This document shows positions 14,829 to 20,869 of a stretch of DNA of 38,523 nt, piece after piece. A program made the translations under genes and the position numbers. The DNA is from DASZOC01 sp035550975. Lineage in GTDB: Bacteria; Actinomycetota; CADDZG01; WHSQ01. The stretch lies in NCBI GenBank assembly GCA_035550975.1, contig DASZOC010000072.1:1-38523 (forward strand). The letters run 5' to 3'. How positions within the stretch are numbered: position 1 is the stretch's first letter; each line of letters begins with the position of its first letter. The notes beneath the pieces are model-generated. The model did no database searches. It was not told the DNA's origin and saw nothing but the letters and a program-made list of their open reading frames with translations.

Positions 14829-16265
14829 GTGGCGATCCGATCGAAGCGACCATTCTCAGCAGGACGTCCCCGCGGTAAGGGGGGCGAGGACCTCGGTATC
14901 CCCGGTTACGTGGGGGCCGAGCTCCTCGGGCAAGGCGGGTTCGGGACCGTCTACAAGGCGCGCCAGGCTGCGTTCAACCGCGCCGTCGCGATCAAGGTTC
15001 TGGCCGCTCCGACGATCTCGGACGAGACCAGGGCGCGTTTCGAGCGCGAATGCCTCGCGATCGGCTCGCTGTCGGGCCACCCGCACATCGTCACGGTCTA
15101 CGACTCCGGTATCACGAAGAACGGGCGCGCCTATATCGCGATGGACTTCCTGCCCGGCGGCTCGTTTGCGGAACGCTTGCGGCGCCACGGAGCGCTGGAG
15201 ATGCACGACGCTGTCGAGGTCGGCATCAAGATCGCGGGTGCCGTCGAGACGGCGCACCGCGCGGGTGTCTTGCACCGCGATATCAAGCCCGAGAACCTGT
15301 TGCTCTCCGATTACGGGGAGCCGAAGCTCGCCGACTTCGGGGTCTCCACGGTGCCGGGCGCGTATCAGACCGCGACCGCGACGATCACCGGAACCGTCGC
15401 GCACGCGGCGCCCGAGGTGCTTAGCGGCCAGCGTGCTATGGAGCTATCCGATGTCTACGCGCTCGCCTCGACGCTGTTCCAGCTGATCGACGGCCGCCCT
15501 CCCTTCGTGCGGTCTGAAGACGAGCTCCTGCCCGCCACGATCGCTCGGATCCTGCGCGACCCGCCTCCCGACCTGCGCGCTGCGGGAGTTCCGGAGGCGG
15601 TTTGGCTCGAGCTCGAGAAAGCCCTGGCGAAGGATCCCGCACAACGTCACGCCAGCGCGGAAGAGCTCGGGACCGCTTTGCAGAGGGCCCTCGAGGCCGG
15701 CGGCAAGGTCGCTCCGAGCATCGTGTTGCCGGCTCCCGCGCCGGCCGGGAGGGCGGAGATGCCGGTTCCGGTGCCGCTGGCATCGCGGACCGCAGACCTC
15801 ACACTGCGTCGGATAGCGGCCCCAGGTCCCGCGCGACCTGCGACCCGGACCGACCAACCGGAGCCATCACGTCGCGGTCGCTGGATCGCGGGTGCCGTCG
15901 CCGCGGTGCTGGTCGCGGGAGCCGCCGGAGGTCTCTTGCTGACGCGCGCCCCCGCCGTCGAACCCGAGGTTCCGTTCACCGGCAACGTCGTATCGGACTT
16001 CCGTGACGCCAAAGAGGCCGAGTTCCTCGACCGCGCCGTGCGGGCGCGTATGCAGGCGATCCGCCGCGAGCGACTCGCGGAGCTACGCCGGAAGCGGGCT
16101 CGCCTCGCACGCCAGCGCGCCCGCCGGGCTGCAGCGGCCGCCGCAGCTGCCGCTGCAGCTGCCGCTGCGGCGCAGGAAGAAGAGCCGATCTATTACCCGC
16201 CCGCGCCTAGCGAGCCGGAGCCGGAACCTCAGCCCCCGTCGAACAAGCAGCCCCCGCCGAACTGA
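14829..16265 (+). CDS. Membrane-anchored Ser/Thr protein kinase with poly-Ala extracytoplasmic tail
   Basis: This is a Hanks-type kinase (478 aa) starting at GTG 14829 with GAAGGG upstream. The kinase domain covers about 27-285: Gly loop GQGGFGTV (34-41), Lys56 in VAIKVL, HRDIKPEN (149-156), DFG (169-171) and AAPEVL (193-198). A Pro/Ala-rich linker leads to one membrane helix at about 351-372, which places residues 373-478 outside. That tail has a very basic helix (RRERLAELRRKRARLARQ), a run of 15 alanines and a Pro/Glu-rich end. No PASTA domain is present. The motor's FHA domain at the other end of the locus is a plausible phosphothreonine reader for this kinase; that link is inference. Confidence 0.92.
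   Translation: MAIRSKRPFSAGRPRGKGGEDLGIPGYVGAELLGQGGFGTVYKARQAAFNRAVAIKVLAAPTISDETRARFERECLAIGSLSGHPHIVTVYDSGITKNGRAYIAMDFLPGGSFAERLRRHGALEMHDAVEVGIKIAGAVETAHRAGVLHRDIKPENLLLSDYGEPKLADFGVSTVPGAYQTATATITGTVAHAAPEVLSGQRAMELSDVYALASTLFQLIDGRPPFVRSEDELLPATIARILRDPPPDLRAAGVPEAVWLELEKALAKDPAQRHASAEELGTALQRALEAGGKVAPSIVLPAPAPAGRAEMPVPVPLASRTADLTLRRIAAPGPARPATRTDQPEPSRRGRWIAGAVAAVLVAGAAGGLLLTRAPAVEPEVPFTGNVVSDFRDAKEAEFLDRAVRARMQAIRRERLAELRRKRARLARQRARRAAAAAAAAAAAAAAAQEEEPIYYPPAPSEPEPEPQPPSNKQPPPN
16131..16172 (+). repeat. Alanine-codon microsatellite in the kinase gene
   Basis: A 12-bp unit, GCAGCTGCCGCT, is tandemly repeated within a longer run of GCN codons, encoding the poly-Ala segment. Such tracts can vary in copy number without changing frame. 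Confidence 0.6.
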
Positions 16266-16279
16266 GCGGAGAGCCGCTC
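16264..16279. terminator. Weak hairpin between convergent genes
   Basis: A 6-bp stem, GAGCGG/CCGCTC, with an AGAG loop lies between the convergent kinase and FG-GAP genes and overlaps the kinase stop codon. It has no T-tract, so a terminator function is only possible. Confidence 0.3.
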
Positions 16280-16284
16280 GTTCG

Positions 16285-18243
16285 TCAGTGGGTATGCCTG
16301 CGCGTTCGGGACACCGCCTTCAGACACGCATGGCCCGGTTGGTTCGCCGGTCGCTCCTTGCGCGCCAACGCACGGTAGACGCCGGGTCTGTCGGTTGGTG
16401 GGTTGCCGAAGAACGGGTAGATGCGGTACCTACCGTCCTGGCGCGTGACTGCCCTGGCGACCTTGACCCACCTGGTGCCGCGTTTGCGCTGGATGATCAC
16501 CGGGCGGTTCGCCTTACAGGCTTTGAAGCCGTCCGGGACCCTGATCTTTCCGCGCGCACGCAAGTAGACGCGATCCGCGACGTAATGGTCGATCAGAAGC
16601 CCGACGCTACGCTTGTGAGGTTGGACCACCAGGATGATCCGCGAGGCTGTGTCTGAGTTGCTTCCGTCGTCGGTGACGGAATGTTCGACGGTGTAGGAGT
16701 CACCTTTGCTGTATCGGTGAGTCGGGTTCTTCTCCCTCGACGAGGTCCCGTCACCGAAATCCCAACGATAGATCGTGATCTGTCCGTCGGCGTCGGTGCT
16801 CTTGGACGTGAACGTGCAAGTGAGGAGCTTGCAGCTATAGCTGAAGCCCGCGACGGGGGCAGTGTCGTTCGCGTTTACTGCGACGTTCTTCGACGTCTGA
16901 TGAGACGCGCCCTGGTCGTCCACGATCGTCAACGTGACGTTGTATATACCTGCACTTTGGTACGTGTGAGTCGGATTCTGGTCCGGCGAGTTCGTACCGT
17001 CGCCGAAGTTCCATCCCCAGGTGGTGATCGTTCCGTCCCTGTCGGTGCTGGTGTCGGTGAACTGGCAGGTCAGGTCCTGGCACTGGAACGTGAAGTCTGC
17101 GTAGGGCGGCGAGTTGGCGGGGTTCCAGTTCGACATCGTGAACGAACTGCCGTTGTTCTGACCGACCCACCACGTCGCTTGCTCTGGGTGGTAGCTGGCG
17201 ACATCCGGTTTGCCGTCGCCGGTGAAGTCTCCGCCGAGGTGCTGGGTCCAGTTCGTACCCTGCAGGTCGCCCCAGATACTCGTCGAGAAGGATGTCGCGC
17301 CACTGGTGAGGCTGACGTACCACGTCGACGTGGCACTCTGGAAGTTGGCGATATCGTCCCTGCCATCCAAGTCGTAGTCCGCGACCAGTGCCTCTGTCCA
17401 GCCGGTGGTCGGTGAAAGCGCGGCCCACCTGGCGGTGGTGAACGTGTTATCCGTTCGTGACTTGCTTACCCGCCACTCGCTTCCGTTCAGGAAGCTCGCA
17501 ATGTCGTCTCGCCCGTCGGCGTTGAAGTCACCCGACCGCTTGCGTCCCCAACAGCAGTCGGGTGTGACAGTTGCCCACGTCGAGGTCGTGAAGGCGGAAC
17601 CCGTTGATAGGTGGACTCGCCAGTTGTTATTGCCCGGGTTGAAGCTCGCGATGTCGTATTTCCCGTCGCCGTTGTAGTCGCCACCGACATGCGACCAGTT
17701 AGCGACCGACTGTGCCGCGGTCCAAGCGACAGAGGTCGGGAAGCTACTGCCCGATGAGATGTAGACCTGCCACTTCTCGGCCTCCTTGTGGTAGCCGGCG
17801 ATGTCATCCAGGCCGTCGGCGTTGTAGTCGCCCGCGATGAAGGTCTGCCACGTCCAGCTGAGGTTTAGCTCGCGCCAGGTGGACACGGTGAACTTCGTCC
17901 CATCCGACACGGCGACGACGAACCGGTCGTTCCTGTATCCGAAGATGTCGTCTTTGCCGTCGCCGTTGTAATCGCCGACTACGTGGGTCCAGCCGTTGAC
18001 AGATGCGTAGTCGGCCCAGTGGGTGAAGTTGAACCGCGTGCCGGTGGATAACCCGACGAGCCACGCCCCATTCGCCTTGTTGAAGCTTGCGATGTCTTGT
18101 TTGCCATCGCCGTTGAAATCGCCGGCGTAGCCGTCGCCGGTTATCGCGCTCTGCTGGGCCACCGCCGGAACGGCACCGACGATCAGCCCCTGAGCGATCA
18201 GCGAAACGACCGCGAGTGCCCCAGCGATCTTTCTTGTAGTCAA
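16285..18243 (-). CDS. Secreted FG-GAP/VCBS-repeat protein with two PKD domains
   Basis: This is a predicted extracellular protein of 652 aa starting at TTG 18243, with GAGGGGGGC upstream. A signal peptide (MTTRKIAGALAVVSLIAQG, ending near AVA at residue 29) is followed by seven FG-GAP-type repeats of about 49 residues. Each has a Ca-binding loop such as GDYNGDGKDDI, GDFNADGRDDI or GDFTGDGKPDV, and together they probably form a seven-bladed beta-propeller. Two PKD domains follow at about 378-460 and 462-545, each with the signature W-x-FGDGT. A basic C-terminal domain of about 100 residues (CKANRPVIIQRKRG) lacks an LPxTG sorting signal. The probable role is carbohydrate or surface binding; I see no catalytic domain. 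It converges on the kinase gene. Confidence 0.88.
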   Translation of the reverse strand: MTTRKIAGALAVVSLIAQGLIVGAVPAVAQQSAITGDGYAGDFNGDGKQDIASFNKANGAWLVGLSTGTRFNFTHWADYASVNGWTHVVGDYNGDGKDDIFGYRNDRFVVAVSDGTKFTVSTWRELNLSWTWQTFIAGDYNADGLDDIAGYHKEAEKWQVYISSGSSFPTSVAWTAAQSVANWSHVGGDYNGDGKYDIASFNPGNNNWRVHLSTGSAFTTSTWATVTPDCCWGRKRSGDFNADGRDDIASFLNGSEWRVSKSRTDNTFTTARWAALSPTTGWTEALVADYDLDGRDDIANFQSATSTWYVSLTSGATSFSTSIWGDLQGTNWTQHLGGDFTGDGKPDVASYHPEQATWWVGQNNGSSFTMSNWNPANSPPYADFTFQCQDLTCQFTDTSTDRDGTITTWGWNFGDGTNSPDQNPTHTYQSAGIYNVTLTIVDDQGASHQTSKNVAVNANDTAPVAGFSYSCKLLTCTFTSKSTDADGQITIYRWDFGDGTSSREKNPTHRYSKGDSYTVEHSVTDDGSNSDTASRIILVVQPHKRSVGLLIDHYVADRVYLRARGKIRVPDGFKACKANRPVIIQRKRGTRWVKVARAVTRQDGRYRIYPFFGNPPTDRPGVYRALARKERPANQPGHACLKAVSRTRRHTH

Positions 18244-18356
18244 TGTGCGCCCCCCTCGTCCCGCTTGCCCGGCGAGCCATTATCTTCCATTGCAGGAGCA
18301 GAAAGCGAGCAGAGCGAGCCGTCGGTCGTACTCGCACATCGGATCGAGCGCTACGG

Positions 18357-18737
18357 CTACGCGTCGTCCTCTCGCTTGCGCAGGTCTTCCTCCCGGCGCT
18401 TCAGATCGTCCTCCCACCGTTTGAGCTCGCGCGCCCGTTCGTCGAGGCCCGACATGAACTCCGGTGAGTCTTCGGGTCCTTTCGGCGCCGCCTTCAGCGG
18501 TCGCGGTGGGGGCCGGTACGGCTTGGCTCCGCCCGGGGTGAGGCTCGCGTTGGCCGGCCGTCCGAGCGCCAGCCATGCGATCGACCCGACGGTGGGCACG
18601 AAGATGACGACCAGCAGCCAGACGAACTTCGGCATGTTGCGTGTGAGCACCTCGTCGGTCGAGATGACGTCGAAGATGCAGAACACCCACAGCAAGAAGA
18701 GCGCCAACGCGACGAGGCCCCCGCCGTAGAACAACAT
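18357..18737 (-). CDS. PLDc_N (phospholipase D nuclease N-terminal domain) membrane protein
   Basis: This 126-aa protein has two membrane helices at about 4-26 and 37-58, with the PLDc_N hallmarks (WVFCIFDVISTDEV, then FVPTVGSIAWLALGRP). A Pro-rich linker and a highly charged C-terminal coiled coil (LKRWEDDLKRREEDLRKRE) follow. It has no phospholipase active site; in many actinobacteria this domain occurs alone with unknown function. Its ATG at 18737 is unusual: it directly abuts position 18738 at the end of the last tRNA-like unit, so there is no room for a ribosome binding site. Cleavage at the tRNA 3' end would release an almost leaderless mRNA. Confidence 0.8.
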   Translation of the reverse strand: MLFYGGGLVALALFLLWVFCIFDVISTDEVLTRNMPKFVWLLVVIFVPTVGSIAWLALGRPANASLTPGGAKPYRPPPRPLKAAPKGPEDSPEFMSGLDERARELKRWEDDLKRREEDLRKREDDA

Positions 18738-18738
18738 G

Positions 18739-18807
18739 TGGCCCCAACGGGATTCGAACCCGTGCTACCGCCCATGTGATGGGTCGGCGTCATCCCAGGA
18801 CGAAGCC
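18739..18807 (-). pseudogene. Degenerate tRNA-Glu copy (third unit of tandem array)
   Basis: The 3' half (T arm and acceptor 3' strand) is identical to the intact tRNA-Glu over a 35-nt block at 18738-18772. The 5' half is diverged and shortened. A possible acceptor partner GGCTTCG pairs with TGGGGCC only with three G-U pairs, the D arm is reduced, and the anticodon stem has a bulged A (CCG-A-CCC with GGGCGG). The loop would read ATCACAT. It probably does not make a functional tRNA. Confidence 0.6.
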
Positions 18808-18811
18808 TTTG

Positions 18812-18886
18812 TGGCCCCAACGGGATTCGAACCCGTGCTACCGCCTTGCCAGGGCGGTCGTTGGTCAGGACGACGCCCCTGGAACC
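18812..18886 (-). pseudogene. Degenerate tRNA-Glu-like copy with GGC anticodon (second unit)
   Basis: This unit shares the 35-nt 3' block (18811-18845) and the anticodon stem CCGCC/GGCGG with tRNA-Glu, but its loop is CTGGCAA (anticodon GGC). The acceptor GGTTCCA can pair with TGGGGCC through two G-U pairs. The D region lacks the conserved GG and the usual TA spacer. It is either a pseudogene or a tRNA-like processing signal; charging as an alanine tRNA seems unlikely. Confidence 0.55.
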
Positions 18887-18887
18887 G

Positions 18888-18961
18888 TGGCCCCAACGGG
18901 ATTCGAACCCGTGCTACCGCCTTGAAAGGGCGGCGTCCTGACCAGGCTAGACGATGGGGCC
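18888..18961 (-). tRNA. tRNA-Glu (TTC)
   Basis: This is a complete 74-nt cloverleaf. The acceptor is GGCCCCA/TGGGGCC with discriminator A. The anticodon stem-loop is CCGCC-CTTTCAA-GGCGG with anticodon TTC, and the T arm is ACGGG-TTCGAAT-CCCGT. It lies 13 nt after the cyclophilin stop codon on the same strand, so it may be co-transcribed with that operon. Two degenerate copies follow it at 73-76 nt spacing. Confidence 0.95.
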
Positions 18962-18974
18962 TGAGAGCCGGATG

Positions 18975-19490
18975 CTACGACTCCTCTATCTCGACCCTCT
19001 CCAGGACGACGTCGGTCTTGGGCTTGTCCTGCGCCGCGGTCTCCACCGTCGCGATCCGGTCGACGACGTCCATCCCGTCGGCGACCTCGCCGAAGATCGT
19101 GTGCTTGCCGTTCAGCCACGGCGTCGGCTTTACCGTCACGAAGAACTGCGAGCCGTTCGTGTTCGGCCCCGCGTTCGCCATCGCCAGCAGTCCGGGCTTG
19201 TCGAACTTAGGACCGCCCGGCGGGCATTCGTCCTCGAAGCGGTAGCCGGGACCTCCCATACCGGTCCCCTCGGGATCCCCGCCCTGGATCATGAAGTCTG
19301 GGATGACGCGGTGGAAGATCGTGCCGTCGTACAGCGGCTCCGTCTTCCGTTGCCCGTCGCGCGCGTCTTTCCACTCCCTCTTCCCCTGGGCAAGGTCGAC
19401 GAAGTTCGCGACGGTCGTCGGCGCGTGCTCCGGCATGAGCCGGACCGTGAAGGTGCCTTCGGATGTGACGAACTTAGCGGTGGTCGGCAT
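18975..19490 (-). CDS. Cyclophilin-type peptidyl-prolyl cis-trans isomerase
   Basis: This 171-aa single-domain cyclophilin catalyses proline isomerisation during protein folding. The sequence contains the canonical active-site segments FHRVIPDFMIQGGDP (catalytic Arg and Phe/Met/Gln), then GLLAMANAGPNTNGSQFFV and WLNGKHTIFGEV. There is no signal peptide, so it is cytoplasmic. ATG 19490 has AGGAGA at ideal spacing; that site lies partly in the stop codon region of the upstream 33-aa ORF, suggesting coupled translation. The order zinc-ribbon protein, small ORF, cyclophilin, tRNA-Glu looks like one transcript. Confidence 0.95.
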   Translation of the reverse strand: MPTTAKFVTSEGTFTVRLMPEHAPTTVANFVDLAQGKREWKDARDGQRKTEPLYDGTIFHRVIPDFMIQGGDPEGTGMGGPGYRFEDECPPGGPKFDKPGLLAMANAGPNTNGSQFFVTVKPTPWLNGKHTIFGEVADGMDVVDRIATVETAAQDKPKTDVVLERVEIEES

Positions 19491-19497
19491 ATCTCTC

Positions 19498-19599
19498 CTA
19501 TTCGCTGGGTGAGCTGGCGGTGACGGGCGACGTGGAGAACGCTTCTAGGGCCGCGTCGACGGACGATTCCAACGCTTTGACCTCGTCGATCGTTCGCAT
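19498..19599 (-). CDS. Small translationally coupled ORF (33 aa)
   Basis: A 33-residue ORF (MRTIDEVKALESSVDAAL at its N-terminus, ending ASSPSE) begins inside the stop codon of the zinc-ribbon gene (TGATG). It ends 7 nt before the cyclophilin ATG, next to that gene's ribosome binding site. Third codon positions are about 79 percent G or C by my count, in line with real genes here. The first 20 residues could form an amphipathic acidic helix. It may be a genuine small protein, or a coupling ORF that delivers ribosomes to the cyclophilin start. I recognise no family. Confidence 0.5.
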   Translation of the reverse strand: MRTIDEVKALESSVDAALEAFSTSPVTASSPSE

Positions 19600-19937
19600 C
19601 AGTCCTTGTCCTGTCGCTCCGACTCGACCTTGCCCGAGTCGTCCACGACCTCTTCGCCGGAGTCGTCTAACTCGGTGCCCGCTTCGAACTCCTTGCCTGC
19701 GTCCGGCTGGTCGTAATCATCGTCGCTGTATTCGTAGCCGCAGTTGGGACACGTCGCGCGCAGGTTCTCTATCGGGGCGCCGCACTCGGGGCACGTCTCG
19801 CTGTCCGAGATCGTCTCGTCTTCCGTAGCCCGCTTTTCCTCCAGCTCCTCATCGACGACCCCGTCGGTTCCGCCGTCGTTGCCGTCCGACTCCTGTGGAC
19901 CCTGCGAGCTGTCTTCCCGCTGCTCGTCCTCGCTCAT
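19599..19937 (-). CDS. Acidic zinc-ribbon protein
   Basis: This 112-aa, very acidic, probably mostly disordered protein has one central zinc ribbon: CPECGAPIENLRATCPNCGY, with Cys pairs about residues 49/52 and 63/66. The flanks are Asp/Glu/Ser-rich (DDSGEEVVDDSG). Such ribbons bind zinc structurally and often mediate protein or nucleic acid contacts; no specific function can be read. ATG 19937 follows AAGGGGGAAAG. It is the first gene of the run leading to the 33-aa ORF and cyclophilin. Confidence 0.8.
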   Translation of the reverse strand: MSEDEQREDSSQGPQESDGNDGGTDGVVDEELEEKRATEDETISDSETCPECGAPIENLRATCPNCGYEYSDDDYDQPDAGKEFEAGTELDDSGEEVVDDSGKVESERQDKD

Positions 19938-20001
19938 CTTTCCCCCTTGTGAGCTGCTGTCTTGCCGACGTCACGGGCCATTGTCAAGCGGGCCCTTCAA
20001 G

Positions 20002-20073
20002 TGGGCCCCCAGGGACTCGAACCCTGCCCGCCGGATTAAAAGTCCGGAGCTCTACCAGATGAGCTAGGGGCCC
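20002..20073 (-). tRNA. tRNA-Lys (TTT)
   Basis: This is a complete 72-nt cloverleaf. The acceptor is GGGCCCC/GGGGCCC with discriminator A. The D arm is GCTC-ATCTGGTA-GAGC, the anticodon loop CTTTTAA reads anticodon TTT, and the T arm is CAGGG-TTCGAGT-CCCTG. The variable loop is 4 nt. CCA is not encoded. Confidence 0.97.
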
Positions 20074-20119
20074 TCCGGAGACGTGAGCCTAGCGGCCACT
20101 CTTGCCGGCCCTTACCTGC

Positions 20120-20164
20120 CGACTGGATAGTTAGGTGCGATATCCGCACCTAACTATCCAGTCG
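20120..20164 (-). terminator. 20-bp perfect inverted repeat between glnR and tRNA-Lys
   Basis: A perfect 20-bp stem (20120-20139 with 20145-20164) closes a 5-nt loop (ATATC on the plus strand), 14 bp beyond the glnR stop codon. There is no U-tract, as is common for actinobacterial terminators. The arms are rather AT-rich (GGATAGTTAGG core) compared with the surroundings, which is unusual. It most likely terminates nadE-glnR transcription and insulates tRNA-Lys; a protein-binding palindrome is an alternative. Confidence 0.6.
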
Positions 20165-20178
20165 AGGCTGGCGACTGA

Positions 20179-20868
20179 TTAGCGGTCGCGTGGGCGGGGC
20201 ACCAGACGGTAGCCGACGTTGCGGATCGTCTCGATCAACGTCTCGTGCTCGGCCCCCAGCTTCGCGCGCAGGCGACGGATGTGGACGTCGACCGTGCGCG
20301 TGCCGCCGTAGTAGTCGTAACCCCACACCTCACGCAGCAACAGGTCGCGATCGCAGACGCGGCCCGGTCGTTGCGCGAGGAACTTCAACAACTCGAACTC
20401 CTTGTAGGTGAGATCAAGAGGGCGCCCCCGAACGTAGACCTGATAGTTGTCCGGGTTCACCGTCAGGTCGCCGACGCGCAGCACGGTCGCTTCACCGCCA
20501 AGGCCCGAGCGGCGCGCCGCCATCGCGAGGCGCGCCGATATCTCGCCGGTCCCCGCGCTCGAGAGCAGGAAGTCGTCGGCGCCAACCTCGAGCCGGAAGC
20601 GACCGACGCCGTCTTGGTCGACGACGACGACGATCGGCGGAAGCCCCGTCTCCCATGCGAGCGACAGTCTGCGCGTCGCCTCCTCCGCCGCATCGACGTC
20701 GTGGGTCGCGTCGATCAGGAGCAGATCCGGATGTGTCGGGATCAGATCCTCGGAACGCGTCGTCTTGAGCGGCGCATGAGCGACGAGATAAGGGGCGACG
20801 GGGAATGCCGGGAGGACGTCTCGTACATCCCGCGCGGTGTCGCTCAGTAGCAGGACCGTTATCGCCAT
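20179..20868 (-). CDS. glnR: GlnR-like orphan OmpR-family nitrogen regulator
   Basis: This 229-aa response-regulator-type transcription factor has an N-terminal receiver-like domain (about 1-118) of the atypical GlnR kind, with LLLIDATHD in place of a normal phospho-acceptor site. A C-terminal winged helix (about 128-225) contains LDLTYKEFELLKFLAQRPGR, WGYDYYGGTRTVDVHIRRLR and IETIRNVGYRLVPR. These motifs are those I know from actinomycete GlnR, the master regulator of glutamine synthetase and ammonium assimilation. No sensor kinase is adjacent, as expected for an orphan. It starts one base after the nadE stop, so the two are co-transcribed. The GlnR operators found upstream of glnA1 and in the nadE/glnA2 intergenic region support the call and suggest autoregulation. 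MtrA- or PhoP-like regulators are less likely. Confidence 0.88.
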   Translation of the reverse strand: MAITVLLLSDTARDVRDVLPAFPVAPYLVAHAPLKTTRSEDLIPTHPDLLLIDATHDVDAAEEATRRLSLAWETGLPPIVVVVDQDGVGRFRLEVGADDFLLSSAGTGEISARLAMAARRSGLGGEATVLRVGDLTVNPDNYQVYVRGRPLDLTYKEFELLKFLAQRPGRVCDRDLLLREVWGYDYYGGTRTVDVHIRRLRAKLGAEHETLIETIRNVGYRLVPRPRDR

Positions 20869-20869
20869 C

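Noticed and set aside
5308..18887. T7SS-like locus as a genomic island bounded by tRNA-Asp and tRNA-Glu.
   Set aside because: No integrase, no matching direct repeats of the two tRNA ends and no obvious composition change were seen.
18862..18944. The D-arm segment of the second tRNA-like unit is the exact reverse complement of 10 nt in tRNA-Glu, suggesting a local inversion.
   Set aside because: The segment is close to palindromic (CCTGGTCAGG against CCTGACCAGG), and a plain alignment with substitutions explains it as well.
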